Shown here in pieces: positions 1 to 12,477 of a stretch of DNA of 64,000 nucleotides (positions within the stretch are counted from its first letter, which is position 1; each line of letters begins with the position of its first letter). The stretch is from Geosiphon pyriformis (taxonomy: Eukaryota; Glomeromycota; Glomeromycetes; Archaeosporales; Geosiphonaceae). A program made the position numbers and the translations under genes. The notes beneath the pieces were generated by a model. That model did no database searches and had not been told where the DNA came from. It saw only the letters and a program-made list of their open reading frames with translations. The DNA lies in NCBI GenBank assembly GCA_016748015.1, contig JAAOMT010000484.1, positions 297,379-361,378 on the forward strand, written 5' to 3'.

Positions 1-2152
1 AATTCCCATGTTTTTAGTCTATTAAATAGTTTACCGGTTGCTAAATTGAGTTCAACCATTTCAAGATCACTTTCATCTCCTTGATCAATTTGTTCTTGAA
101 ATGAAAAGGAGGGCCAATGTATTGAGAGGTACTTGACTGGACTAAAATGTATTAGTTAACCATTTATCCCAGAATAAAATTATGTGATTTGCGTTAAATG
201 CACATTGCTTATATCCTAAAAAACCTTACCTTAATGCTTTATAACTTTGATCATCCTCGGCTAATCTTCTTGAAAAGAAGTTGAGTACTTTTCGTATGCG
301 CCATTGCATATTTAAAGATTCAAATATATATTTCCTAAACATCTTGCATATTACCTTTGTTCGTCTTTTAACTGTCGTATCGATTCGTTAATTTCTTTCA
401 AACGTGCGTGTAAAGAGTCATGAAGGGAAAAAATGCTTTGAACTTGTGATCTTTGTTCCGCCACACAACGGTGGAGACTTTGAATAATGTCAAAAGATTG
501 ATAAGGAGTCTTTTCAACTATTGAAGAGTCAAATAGAGTCCAGTAATCATTTTCGGGGAGATTGGCTCTTGCAAATATATCATTCAAAGTCTGGATAGTT
601 AATCTCCAAATCTTTAACAATGATCTCAAATCCAATTTGCCACGATGGTAAGGAATGATTCTTTGCTGTAGAAGTGAGCAGGTTCCGGGTACAATAAGTG
701 ATGATATATGAAGTGATGGTAAAATCATCAGGTACCAAATACAAAAAACAATCTGATGTAAGTGTGTGAATCACCTGTTCAAATTCTTTTTCCCATAACT
801 TCATCAAGATATTTGGAATATCACAACGAGGGTTGTTTCCATCTAATCTGTGCTTGTTGGCTCTACCATGTAGGATATCCTCAACACTTTCTAGTGATCG
901 TAAAGGTTAGTCAAATTTGACCACCTTTAAAGGGAGAAATATTTGATTTTGATTTTACCAATAAGTTTATTGTTTTCCGTGATCCATGAGACACATGCAT
1001 TCCAAAAAAATCGAATGGTTTCCAATTTCTGACGCCTAAGGGAACAAAGTTGCTCGATTGACATGGTGTCATGTTTTTCAAATAAATTTCTATTCCGGTA
1101 AAATTCGCATCTCTCGCGTTCCAGATCATTCTAAGTAAAGAATATAATTATCGAGAAAAAGTCGAGTTCAAAACAAGGCTATAGAGCTGATCAATACACT
1201 TTGGCCTGTGACAAGTCTAAGACGGTCGATCAATTGGTCTGCCATTTTCTTCCATCTATCCTGAGATTCTTTGCGGTCTCTAGTGGCTTTTATGAACTTT
1301 TCTGTTTGCATTTTAACGTGCATCTAAATGCTAACATTAGTAAGTCTATTGTCATTGAATTTTAATGACAACTTCGTACCTTCAATATGGATTTTAGTAT
1401 TTGAGGCGAGATTTTTCTAAGGGCTTCTTGATCAAGCAAAATAACTTGGTATTGTCGAAATTGTGAAATTAATATCAAGGCAAATGATTAATAGAGCTAC
1501 AAATCAGTTAAAATGGAACCTTGGGCGTGCGAGTGGTAATCCCGTTCAAGGATGTATTTGAGCACGTAATTGGAAAAGGCCATAATGATTGGATCAAAGC
1601 TGCATTTCCAATTATTATAATAGATCTAAAGAAATTGTTTCAATTGAATTTGAAAAACTTAAATCCCTTACCGGTCGCCCTGACATTCATCGAAAAAACT
1701 ACGCCTCAAGACCAAATCATTACTTCCCAAAAGCCCTTCCTTTTTTAACTGTTCTAACCTTTTGAAAGCTACTTGTCGAAATTGACGACTCTCTCCTGCA
1801 GTTTTTACCGGCCAACACCCCGCAAAGTCCTTTTATTTAAGTGAGAATTCATGATATTCTTCAAAATTACGAGAATTATTAAAGTATATTACTTTATAAT
1901 ATTCAGAATACTGTTACCAACATCTCTGGCTAAGTTAGGATCCACTTTGTCGAATAAAAACCAAATAATAAGTTCCATAGCTTTCACATTGTTGACTCCT
2001 CTATGAAAAACGTCCTTATCAAAGACAATAGTGGAGTATGTTCCAGTGGCGTGTATTGTAGGGTTAAAGCCCAACAGAGTTAGATTTGTCCAAAAAATCG
2101 AACGCGGACAACAAGCTGGTGGAAATGACTGATCATTGAAAACTATGTTCAT
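1..2152 (-). CDS. HAUS6: HAUS augmin-like complex subunit 6 (partial at the left edge)
   Basis: Augmin recruits gamma-tubulin to existing spindle microtubules so that new ones branch off. Proposed exons, in coding order: 2152-1922, 1829-1672, 1599-1520, 1444-1380, 1323-1198, 1130-959, 890-775, 665-355, 268-230, 141-35; all phases agree and the gene runs off the window in the next intron. The first two exons carry the HAUS6 N-terminal domain: the WTNLTLLGFNP start, GVNNVKAMELIIWFLFDK, and then FAGCWP followed by SRQFRQVAFKRLEQL. Exons 4-7 read as a charged coiled coil, and exon 8 contains PYHRGKLDLRSLLKIW. The first donor (GTTGGT) is weak, and exon 9 has a choice of acceptors (336-335 would give a 20-nt intron, 270-269 a normal one). 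The family call rests on motif recall; the middle exons are less certain than the first two. Confidence 0.8.
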
Positions 2153-2413
2153 TGCTACACTATTACTTCAGTCACTTCTAGAAAGCAAGGCTGAGAAATG
2201 AATAAGTTCTAGGACTTGAAATACTATTTTCAAACTTTTTCCTCGTGGACTTAATTGTTCAAGCGTCACTTCGTTTTCAACTACGTCACGCGATTGCATG
2301 GGACTCAAGCTAAACTGATTGCTCTTATTTTATTCCTAATCCTAGGCTATATTAGCTTTAATCTCACCCACCATCCCCTACCGCAAAAATTCTTAGCAAA
2401 TGTGCTTGCAATT

Positions 2414-3843
2414 TCAATCTTTTTTGGGCCAATTCAACCCCTTTTCCTCCAATGTCCAACTCCCCCACCTTTCCTTCGCTCCATTTAAATATTCCCCAAT
2501 CATTCCCCTTGTTATAACAATTGCATTTGGGCTACCCCTTTTACACCATTTCTTTAGCCCCATTAATTTCATTGCCGTAAGGATATCTTTTATGCGGATG
2601 CCCGTTTTTTCTGCTAATTCATCAAGGCTGTATGAGACAGTTTTATCGTTTGAGCCTTCACAAAAGACGCGTAACAATGCTTTCTTCCAGTAAGAGTGAT
2701 AAGCTCTTAATGCAGCTGATGTTACTGGTTCTTCAGGAGAGCCTACTTTATCCTCTCTGATACTGAGTTCGTAGCCTAATTTTTTGTGTTTATTAATGAA
2801 AAATGAGAATATGAAAGTAAATGAAATACAAATAATACATTATAAAAAAAAAACTAGAAATTTACTGAGTTCAATCAATACACTTCCATAACCTCGCTTT
2901 TGATACTGTGGAAATACACATATGCAAGCAAGGTTAAAATTCCCGTAGGATATTTTCTCCTGTAAGCAGTTGAAGATGAATGTTTTTTTTACTAGAGAAA
3001 GATTAATATTATGCTCGGCTTATAAAATATAAGAAAAACAGTCATTACTTTCGAGAAATATCCTGCTGTATGTTCGACACCACTTTGAGGGTCGATAAAT
3101 GTAATTACGAAGAAACAAAATCTTTCAACGTCGTAACAGATCAATTTACTATCGATCCAATTTCTTCCAAGGAGGCTTAATAACTGAGCATAAAGTTTTT
3201 CCTCAGATCCAGCTGCACCATCTACTGCGTAAATGTATATGGTTTCTTTACTTTTCCCTAAGCCTTTGTAAATACGTGGTCCAGGAGGAGATTTTCGACA
3301 TGTTGTTATGTGTCGACCGTATACTCCTCCAGATTTCATGTATTTTAGGCAACGCTCACAGACATATAATTTTTGAGCTTTGGCATATTCTTCCGGGTAT
3401 GGGGACGGATACTGTGTTTTTACAACAAAGTCTCCTAACACAATTTCGTTAATATATTTGACTAGGTGAGGTTCTTCTACCTTGTTTTTCCCTTGGGTAG
3501 ATTTTTGTCCCTTTTGATGATGGCGTTTAGTTGAGGAAGCTACTTCTACTTCCCGCTTTTCTCTTAGTACAGGATCTAATCGGGTGCGTTTAGCTGTATG
3601 CCCTTTGTAAACAGACTCAGTATCTCCAGTTTCTTGAATTGGCTCAATCTCTGGTTCAACTTCCCATTGGGGCCTTTTTCTACCAATTTTACGAAGTTGA
3701 CGAGCTTCACTGTTGTTGGAAAACGAAGAACCGGGGTATTCTTTGGTAAGATTTTCAGAATTATTGGTCGAATCTATATTGTTGACTACTTGATCTAACG
3801 CGGGAATCTCCTCTTCGAGCATTCTTTTTTGAGACATTTTCAT
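2414..3843 (-). CDS. MYST-family histone acetyltransferase
   Basis: Nuclear lysine acetyltransferase that moves acetyl groups from acetyl-CoA to histone tails. Exons 3843-3049, 2959-2866 and 2775-2414 join in phase to 416 residues. The first ~125 residues are charged and low complexity, with no visible chromo or PHD domain. The MYST core follows: a C2HC finger (C162, C165, H178, C182), then LICYDVE and the GYFSKEK strand with the lysine (265) that is autoacetylated in the family. Exon 2 has ACICVFPQYQKRGYG, holding the family's cysteine and the acetyl-CoA loop Q-x-x-x-R-G-Y-G. Exon 3 has KVGSPEEP with the general-base glutamate position and a C-terminal winged-helix-like part. All catalytic positions are present, so it looks active. 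Lack of an N-terminal reader domain makes it more Sas2-like than Esa1- or Sas3-like, but I do not assign an orthologue. HAUS6 starts 262 bp downstream on the same strand. Confidence 0.9.
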
Positions 3844-4258
3844 ATATTGAAGTCAGAAAATTTGGCAAAAGGTTTAAAGGATGCTAAATTTAGAGGCAAT
3901 AAGTCAAAAATGCTACTAACAAATGTCCGAAATATTTCTCAGTCGAAAAAGTATAGGGTGCGATTAAAGATAGAACAAGTTGTATTTTACAAGTTGTTAA
4001 ACTGGGTCTTGTGATTTAATAGGCTAATACGTGGCTAATACGTGTAGCCCAGGCAACAAAGCAGGGGTTCTGAATCTCGGACGGGCAATATTAACCATTA
4101 ATTTTTTTTGAAAAAGTATTATTCAACTCCTTTTTTTAGTATATGAAAGCTAATTAACACTCGCTCTTTAACTGTTATATAAAATCAACCCTTTTTGTTT
4201 TCAATGCTCCCTGTGAGTTTTTATAAGATCATTTTCAAAAATCTCTTTATGCCAAAAT
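3844..4258. promoter_or_regulatory. Divergent intergenic promoter region
   Basis: These 415 bp separate the start codons of the minus-strand MYST gene and the plus-strand dCTP deaminase-like gene, so both promoters must lie here if the start calls are right. I see no convincing TATA box on either strand. A short direct repeat (GGCTAATACGTG twice, near 4021-4043) is the only notable structure. Confidence 0.5.
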
Positions 4259-5228
4259 ATGGGCGTACTATCCGGAACTGAAATCAAGAGATATTTAGAT
4301 GAAAAGTACACCTTTTTTATTTGTGCATATCGCTTTTACTCTTAATCTGGGTTGAAACTAAAGCACTTCTGTTCATTGAGAAATAAAGGAAGCTCGTGAT
4401 TGAACCTTTTGACCATGCAAATATTGGAACGGCCAGGCAAATCCCGCTCTTTTTGCACTCACCTTATCTTGAATATATTAAACCATAAATTAATTCATTT
4501 ATGATTAAATCTAATAGTGTGGATTTGACTCTAGGTGATGAATTTCGCTATTTCATTCATCATAATGGGCCAGTTCCTATAAGTGATCAGGCTGGTGCCA
4601 AAGATTATCAAAATTTTTCTCGGATCGTAAGTTATTGTAGATGAAAAGAAAAGCCTGGGGTATGATAGATCCGCGGGTTTTTGATTTATAGCGTTTTATT
4701 AGAAGTTCTCAAAGTTCCAGTTTACACAATATATTTAACCTTAATTAACATGGAATTCAATTTTAGTTAAAACTAGAGGAGGGTAAACCGTATTATCTTG
4801 GACCAGGACAGATGTGTTTAGGTAATTGAGTTTGTTACCTTTTCTATTTTTATGCTTCTTTATGGCAAAACCTACACCTTTTGATACAAAGGTATAACAA
4901 GAGAACGTGTTCAGCTCCCGCCTACTCTCTGTGCATTAGTAGGTAAGAGGGTATTGTAAATTCGAAATTATTTTTAAGTAATTGTAATTTTCTTATCACT
5001 CCTTGATTCACAGAGGGTCGCTCGCGGTTTGCGAGATTAGGTTTATCTGTTCATATCACAGCCTCATTCATTAATCCTGGCGTGAATAATCAAACTGTGC
5101 TCGAGATTTTTAACGCATCCAGCTTAACATTAGCTCTTCATCCTGGTACAAAAGTATGTCAAATGATATTTATGAAAATGGTAGGTGAAGCTGAATATAA
5201 AGGTATTTTTAACGGACAGGCTTTATAG
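4259..5228 (+). CDS. dCTP deaminase-like (dUTPase/DCD fold) protein
   Basis: Deaminates dCTP to dUTP, or to dUMP if bifunctional, feeding dTMP synthesis. Exons 4259-4305, 4389-4436, 4518-4626, 4767-4821, 4892-4942 and 5014-5228 join in phase to 174 residues, close to the ~190 of bacterial Dcd. Family landmarks in order: SGTEIKRYLDEKKLVIEPFD at the N-terminus, IGTASVDLTLGDEFR, LEEGKPYYLGPGQ, then EGRSRFARLGLSVHITA with the Ser and Arg of the active site, and TVLEIFN with the catalytic Glu. LALHPGTKVCQ and EYKGIFNGQ close the fold. The intron 4437-4517 starts with GC rather than GT; using it restores the strongest family motif, so I trust it. After the stop, another frame (5230-5288) reads FPSLKPVSKGKKKVASKTS, which could be a lost or spliced tail. 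Divergent from the MYST gene. Confidence 0.85.
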
Positions 5229-7028
5229 GTTTCCATCATTAAAACCAGTTTCAAAGGGAAAGAAAAAAGTGGCAAGCAAAACTTCCTGATAAAAAGTTTA
5301 ACTAGAGTCTTAATTCCACCAATGAATACATTAAGAAATTATTTACCTTTTTCCAACATATATGTTATAGATTATTTTAAATTAAGAAATTCTGATTTCT
5401 TCTCTACATTTTATTTGTTGAAATGTTTGAATATGCCAATCAAATTTTGATTTTGTAATGTTCAGCTTTTCATTACATAATAATTTTATCTATTTCTTTT
5501 GGTTCAAGCTTTAAACATATGTAATCAATTTTATACATTTGTATTTGATAAATTAGAAAGTATAATTTTTTGCATAGCTTTTTTGTTTAATTCATTAAAA
5601 AAAACCGAAAATTTTACATAATATTTAATTTTATTAAAGACAAACAGAATAATACAAGAAACCAATTTCCAAAAAAATATTGTAAGCTTTTATTTTCTTG
5701 TATTTTTAATATTACAATTTAGAAAGTTTTTAAATAAACTACAAAAATTGTATATTAATATTAATAACAATTTTTTAATATTCATAATTTTTTATTAAAT
5801 TAACAATAAAATTTGTCTTTTATAAGTTAATTATAATTGTAAGCATATTGTTTTTATCTTTAATTAAACTAATCTTTTTTTAATTTATGTATAATAAATA
5901 TTGAAAAATTATTTTAAATATATAAAAATAAAAAAAACTTTTTTCTTTCTTATTTTTATAATTACAACCAAAACAAAAAGTAAAAAAAACTACACTTTTT
6001 TTATATTATTTATTGCTTAAAACAATTGATTTTTTTATTAATAAAGCATTAAAAATTATAAAAGTTGTTAATAGTATTTTATAGAAGTGTTTTTTTAAAT
6101 AAAATAATAATTAAACAGTCTTTTGTTGTTTTAAAACCATTTTTTTATCTTTGGTTAAAAGTTTTTTTTCTTTTAAAGTTTCTTTAAAGTAATTTATCTA
6201 AAATAGTCTAAATATGATTTTTGTTTTTTTTTAAAAGTTTTTAAGTATTTAATAAGAAGCTAATAACCAAGTTATTTTTTTTTATTTTATTTTTTATGCT
6301 GTTTAAATAACCAAAAAATTAAAGTGGCCAAAAAATAATTCTTTCAATTATTTGCTATAGCAGTAACTTTTTAAAGTATTAAAAAATCTTTTTTTGATAG
6401 TTTAATATCTTAAAATCTGTTTTTTTTTTTTATAAAAAATAAAGCTTTGATTTTTTTTGTTTTTATTAACTTTATTATTAATTTTGTATTACTAGTATTA
6501 ATTATAATACTTAATTTTATTTTAAACAATAATAATAGAAACATATTAACTAATTTTAATATAAATTAGCTTTTGACTATATTTTTTAATATGTTAATTT
6601 TTGATTTATTTTTAAAACAAAATAAAATATGTTTTTACATGTATTTTTAAATAATTATATTATTAGATTACTTAATATTAAGAATTAAATTGATTAAATA
6701 AAAACAAAATTAACTTTTTTTTGTTTTTTGATATTGTTTTTAATATTTAAAAAACAATTACAAATTATTAAAGATTTTTTAAATAAATAGTTTTTACTCT
6801 AATGCTTAATATTACTTTTAATATCAAATAAACTTAAATTAATTTTTTAATTTGCTATCTGGTTTTGTTAAATTTAAATTAATTTTAAAAAACAATATAA
6901 AATTATTTTATGTAAAATTTGCTTTTGATTTTTTTTATTGTTATTATTAAAATTATTAATAATAATTTTTTTTAATTATACTTAAAATTACAAAAAATTA
7001 ATAATAAACTCTTTGTCTTCTTAATTTT
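5229..7028 (+). repeat. AT-rich block with a hypermutated LINE ORF1 copy
   Basis: Almost GC-free sequence with no usable open frame. Part of it is recognisable as a decayed copy of the LINE ORF1 that follows: 6885-6925 matches 7851-7895 with C and G replaced by T and A, and the stretch around 6320-6370 resembles 7385-7450. The first ~900 bases show nothing I can assign. Confidence 0.55.
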
Positions 7029-9290
7029 ATGACCATGACTAAAACAAAAAATAAAAAAGCTGTACCTGATATCTTTTCTAAAATATCTAATAAAAATTTA
7101 TCTAAAAAAATTCTCTCTGTTGTTAAGGCAACTAAACAGAATGTTTTAGAAGTTTTTTCTTTATCCAGTAATTATAAAAAGCTGTCTTTGGTAACTACTG
7201 AAACAATTTTCTCATTTTTGGCTGGTCTTTTATCAGTCAAAGTTTTCTCAAAAAGACACATTTGGATTAATCTTAGTATTGCCTCTACCCTTTCAAAAAA
7301 TTCAAAGATTTTCAATAACAAATTAGCCAACAAGCTGGTTTTCCCTTCCATAAATTTTACACTAAGTGCTACTGGCATCTTTTCTTCAAAAAAAATGGTC
7401 AAAAAAACCAAAAGTTCAGAAAAGTGAGAGCAGTTGCTTGCCTCTGCTATTGTTGCACCAAACTCTTTTGTGGTTCTAACTGAGATCTTAGGTGAGATCT
7501 TCACTGCATTATTTGGCACATCATCCAAAATAGGCCAAGATTAATTATTGGCTGTGTTGTTAAATATGGTGTCTTCTGGCAAATTCTCACTAGTTTTGGA
7601 AGCAAAGCAATTATCTTCTGTTGGGTCATCTGTTCTTGAAAACTGGACTGATTAGATGAAAACTGAATCATCTCTTTTGGTTTCTGGTGTTATTATTGGT
7701 GGTGCTTGAAAAACTATTATTAGTCATCAAAGGTTTGCTAAATGAGTGGCTTTCATTCTGGTGCCTGGTGCTATTATTAAGATTAAATTGGCTTATTTTA
7801 AGACTGTTTTTCAGTCTGTACATGGTTTTTTGGATACAAAATCTGTTTTTAAAAACAATATAAAACTCTTTTGTGTAGAGTTTGCTTCTTAAAGTTTTTT
7901 GAATGCTGTATTTCTGGTTGAGCTTACAAGTTCTATTCATCTTGCCACTCTTAAAATTGCCAAGTCTTTGGTAGTTTCTAAGTCTGGTTTTTTTTCTGCT
8001 GCTATTGTGCTGCATAATGTGTCTTTGGGTGTGTCTGTTGCCAATATTAAGTTAGCTTTTGGTATTTTTGGTAAAGTTTCTCATGTTGTATTGAAGCCTA
8101 CTGGTGTTTGACAATATGTGGTTGTTTACTTTAAAGAATTGAATGCTGTTGCTTCTGCTCTTACTCACTGGTTAATTTTGGTGAGCAAAAATAGTGTTTG
8201 TATTTTTCTTCTTATCAATCAAAATAAGACAATTTTGTTTCATAATTGGTTTAAGGCCAAGTTGGTCAATCTTTCTTCTGGCTGTACTGTCTTTAAGATT
8301 AGTAATATAATCTCTCAGGTTGGTGGTTAAACTTGTTTCATTTCTTATTTGCCTGATTCTGGTTATCATTTCCAGTTTGCTCTAGTTATGTTTGGTTCTC
8401 AAGTTAATTTAAACTTTGCAGTTGTTAAGACTAGTACTTTAAGAAAGTGTTATATTTGGTGGAAAACTCCTGATTGTTAGCACTGCTTTAGGTATTAAAA
8501 AGTGGGCTATTTGGCTGTAAACTGCAAAATCTCTCTACTTTTTTCTCTTAAGGCTCTTAAGATATTTAAAACACATTTTGTGAATGGTATTTCTTATGCA
8601 AAGACTTTTGTTTTTTTGAATTCTTCCAAGTTTTTTTTCTTGATAGCTCTTACTTTTCTTTCTATAGTTGTTAGTGATTCTTTGGTGTTTTCTTAGTTGG
8701 CTTCTTTAGAGTCTGATTTGGTCAAGCTATTTGCTTTGGTTAAGTCTATTGTTAAACCAGTTGGTTTTTTGGTCAAATTGTTCAAACAATTTATTAATGG
8801 GGATTTGATTTTAAGCAGTAAACTTGGCCTTAAAGTTAATAAAATTATGGTACATATGGATTTCTTTAATAAAATTGTTGATAAGTTGGGAAGAAAGATG
8901 GTTTTTTTAAAAAAAAAAGTGCTATATAGAAGATATTAATATATCTGATGATTCAAAACACTCAGTTGCTTTGGATGATGAGATGTTTTCTAACTTGATG
9001 TTCCTTTGGAAACATGAATCTATTAATGTTAAAGCTAATGCCTTGAAAACAGCTGAATAGCTGGTTGGATTGGTTTCTTGCAGTGTTACTTTGTTTTTTG
9101 TCATCCAAAAGATATTATTTTTGGATAAATTTTCTTTTGGTGCATTAACATAGTATAGCCTAAATTGGTTTAAGTAGCTGGTTACATGTAAAAAATATGT
9201 AAGCCACATTTAATTTAAGACTCTATGTGGTCATATTGTATTAGATAGTAGTTGGGTCTTACTTATTAAACTTTAATAAAAAAAATTTTA
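7029..9290 (+). mobile_element. Decayed LINE ORF1 copy (RRM-like and zinc-knuckle ORF1)
   Basis: Reads on the plus strand as a nucleic-acid-binding ORF1 protein of a LINE retrotransposon, broken by many stops. Open pieces: 7029-7427, 7899-8111, 8118-8330, 8502-8696 and 8697-8939, all fitting one ancestral frame in order. 7899-8330 contains an RRM-like fold segment (SLGVSVANIKLAFGIFGKV). The zinc knuckle near 8445-8530 is wrecked: CYIWWKTPDC is followed by stops where Gln and Arg codons are expected. Most stops are TGA or TAG/TAA where TGG or CAG/CAA would be expected, that is C/G-to-T/A transitions. The far end has the AGCTGGTTACATG-type stretch and an AATAAA-rich run (9170-9290), which resembles the 3' ends of the neighbouring LINE copies. 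There are no endonuclease or reverse transcriptase domains in it. Confidence 0.75.
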
Positions 9291-9470
9291 CAAGATTTTT
9301 TTTAATAACTTTTTGTTTGTTTTTTTTTATTTTTGTTGTATTTTATAATAGTTTTCTTAATATATTTTTTAAAAATATTAAAAATATTCTTAGTGTTTTT
9401 AGTAAAATTTGTTTTATTTAATTAAAGTCTGCTAATTTATAACAATATATTATTATTTATTTTAAAAAAA

Positions 9471-10430
9471 CCATGGGAGTGCAAGAACATTTTTTGATGG
9501 CTGAGGGCTTGGCTGTGTCTAGCAATACTCGTCATTTTGTTCGAGATGTGTTTAGGTCTGTATGCAGAGTTTATTGGGAAGTGGGTCCTGGCTGCAGCGT
9601 GATTTCGGGAGTTCTTGTTGGTAATGTGAATTGGGTCTCCACCTCAAGTGTGTGGCACCTTGATTCACACATGCTCACAGGATTTACTAGTCGGAAGTCA
9701 GCCACTTTGCATATGTATATAATGAAAGCCGTGCACTATAGGTTGCCTGTTGCTATCCATAAAAGGCTTTATAATAAGAAATATTCTGGTGTGCTTTGTT
9801 TGCTGTATGATAAGATGAAATTGCCAGATTATGTCTTTACTTGTGCTTAGGATGTAGATATTTGGAAAAAGGTTTTGTCTAAGGCTTTTGCTTTCTGGGC
9901 TTTCTTAGTTGATACCCATAGCTTGTTTCCATCTGCTGTTTCTTGGGTGCTTGATCTTTGTTATTCGGATGTTGGCTTGTATTCGATAATATGCAAGAGT
10001 TTCGTGCTAAAGAAGTGGTGCGAAAAGACTATTGGGGTTTTTAATAGGAAGGATAAAGCTGTTAATTTTGTTGTTGATTTGGTTGGGAGATTGATCAAGT
10101 TACATCATTCTAAAGTGTGGTTGTTGAGATCTGAATTAAGAGTATGTATAGAAAAGGCTGGTCTGGTTGGTAATAGTGGTATGTTGTTAAGTCTTTCTTG
10201 TTATGTGAATTCTGTATTGTTAGACAGTGTGATTAGGTTTCTTAGTGTGCTTAAATTTTTTGCTGTTAGCTTTGGCTATTGCAAGCTTTGTCTTTTTTTT
10301 TTTGGTTTAGATAGTGATCTCTGTATTAATATAGGTGTGTAGTGTTGTTTTGTCTGGCCCAAGTGGCTAGCCACATGTAGAAAATGCATGACTATATTCA
10401 TTAAATGCTTTAATAAAAAAAAATAAAAAA
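9471..10430 (+). mobile_element. 3' end fragment of a LINE ORF2 (post-RNase H region)
   Basis: Two open pieces, 9473-9850 and 9875-10342, separated by a single TAG, encode the C-terminal part of the LINE ORF2 that follows RNase H. The same protein segment occurs in inverted orientation at 12478-13260 (compare VLKKWCEKTIGVF here with VLKNWYAEAALAF there, and FAVSFGYCKLC with FAVSFGRYRLC). The piece MGVQEHFLMAEG is the junction just after the RNase H domain. After the stop come a GCCACATGTAG motif and an A-rich tail near 10410-10430. It is less decayed than the upstream ORF1 copy, so the two may be separate insertions rather than one internally deleted element. Confidence 0.8.
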
Positions 10431-12350
10431 ATTTGTTGTTGTTGTTTTTGTTTACTAATCTGTATTAATAAAAAACAATATTAAAATTTTTTTTACTTAA
10501 CCAAAAAAATATTATTATTTTAAAAAACATTTTTAAGACTAAGTTAATTAATCTTTTTTTCGGCTATGTTGTTTTTGAAATTAGTAATTTAATTTTTTTA
10601 GTTAATAGCTATACATGTTTTATTTTTTGCTGTCTTAATTTTTATTATTGTTTATTGTTATAACTTTTAAGTTTTTAAAGATTTTAAATTTAATTGTTTT
10701 AAAAATTGGTATTCTATATAAATATTATATTTAATAAAAAACTTTTAAATATTGTTATTGTTATAAATATTAAGATTTAAATTATTTATTTTTAGATTTT
10801 AAGATGTTTTTTTTTTAAGTTTTTTTTCAAGCTTATTAATAATCTTAAAACTTTTAATTTATTTTTTATTAGTATAAAGTTTTATATTAAAATCTTTATT
10901 TTTTTGGTTTTTTTTATTGTTTTATCTTTGGCTTTATTTGTTATTAGTCTTGTAATTAATTTTAGATTGAATTTATTAAAATCTAAAATCATAGATTTAA
11001 CTGCTTTGATTAAATTTATTATTAAACCAATTGATTTTTTAATTATTTTAAGTGTTTTTTTTTGGCTAAAAATATGTATAAATATTTTAAAATAAAATAA
11101 ATTTGGTTATTATAAAGTATATTACCAAAAATTTTGCTTAAAAACTTTACTAATTTTAAAACTAAGATAGAATTTAATAATATAAATAAAAATAATATTA
11201 ATATTATTAAAATTTTTTTTAAGTAATATAATTATTAGTTGTTTAATAACTTTATAACAAATGAATAATTTTAATATTAGATATAGTATTAAAAAAACTA
11301 GATTATTTTTATATAAGTTTATTTTTAATAGCTAAAATATAAATAGTTTATTATTAAACTTTTTTTAATTTTTTTAAATTTAACTTAGTTTATGTTTTAA
11401 TTAACTTAAATAATTAAGCATATATCAAAAATATGTAATTTATATTTAATTTAAATTTTGTTTTTAGTATATTATATTAAATAATAATTAAATAATACTA
11501 TTATAAATAATTGTATTAATAATTATTCTTAATTTTAATTATAATTTAAAGATTTGATTTATTTAAAAATATTTTAGATATAAAGTTTTTTATATAATAA
11601 ACAGAAATTTAATGATAATAGTAAACAATACTTAGTATTTAAATTTTTCAATATAATAATCAAATTATTTTAATGTTTTTTATTTTTTTAATAAGTAATT
11701 TTAGTTTTTTAACTATGTTCTATATTTTTTAGTATTTTTTATCAAAAAATTTTTAATATATTAATTTTAATATTTTTTTTTAATTAATTAGTAAACACAA
11801 AAATAAACTTCAAAAAATAAAAAAAATAAAAATAAAAATTAATATTCTATTAATAGTTATAATTAAAAACTATTATTTAATATTGTTAATTATATTATAT
11901 TAATATTATTAATATTAATAAAAATATAATTTAGATTTTAACAAAATAAATATTTAAATAATTTAATTAATAAATTTTATTTGAATATAAATTTTACTTT
12001 AAGTATTAGATTTTTAACCATAAAAGTTAATTTTTAAAAATAAATTAAACTTAGTTGTTTTTTTGTTTTTATTTTTATTATTATATATATATAAATTTTT
12101 ATAATATAAAATTTCTGGAATTTTAAAATTTTTGACAATTTTAAAATTTTTAATATTTTTGTTAATTTTCTTGGAATTTTGATATTTTTGAAATTCTTAA
12201 AATCTTAGCTAACATTTTTGAAAATTCTAATATTATATAGTTTAATAATTCATATTATATTATATTTTATCTTCTATTTCTTTTTATTTATTTTATAAAT
12301 AATAATATTTTGTTAAAATATAAAAATATATATATTTTTTTTTATTACAC
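10431..12350 (+). repeat. AT-rich block with a second hypermutated ORF1 copy
   Basis: No coding potential left. 10540-11100 lines up with 8240-8940 in the same order and orientation: the run ACTAAGTTAATTAATCTTT corresponds to GCCAAGTTGGTCAATCTTT at 8252, and AAATTTATTATTAAACCA near 11010 corresponds to AAGTCTATTGTTAAACCA near 8740. Differences are nearly all C-to-T or G-to-A. The remainder (11100-12350) is too degraded to assign. This block is the spacer between two LINE copies lying tail to tail. Confidence 0.6.
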
Positions 12351-12477
12351 AATTAATGAGTAAAGTCTAACTGCTATCTAGTATATAGAACCAAACTAAA
12401 TGGAACAAACTAAATGCAGTTCACATACTTATTACATGTGGCCAGTTATTCAGGTCAAACAAAGCTATACTACATGT

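Noticed and set aside
335-354. 20-base intron in HAUS6 (GTAATATGC...TTTAG)
   Set aside because: Too short for spliceosomal removal; a later acceptor near 269 gives a normal-length intron and keeps the frame.
2255-2693. Plus-strand frames over the end of the MYST gene
   Set aside because: Shadows of the third MYST exon and its downstream gap.
5180-5228. 48-base intron in the last deaminase exon (ATG|GTAGGT...TTATAG)
   Set aside because: It would remove EYKGIFNGQ, which matches the family's C-terminal motif.
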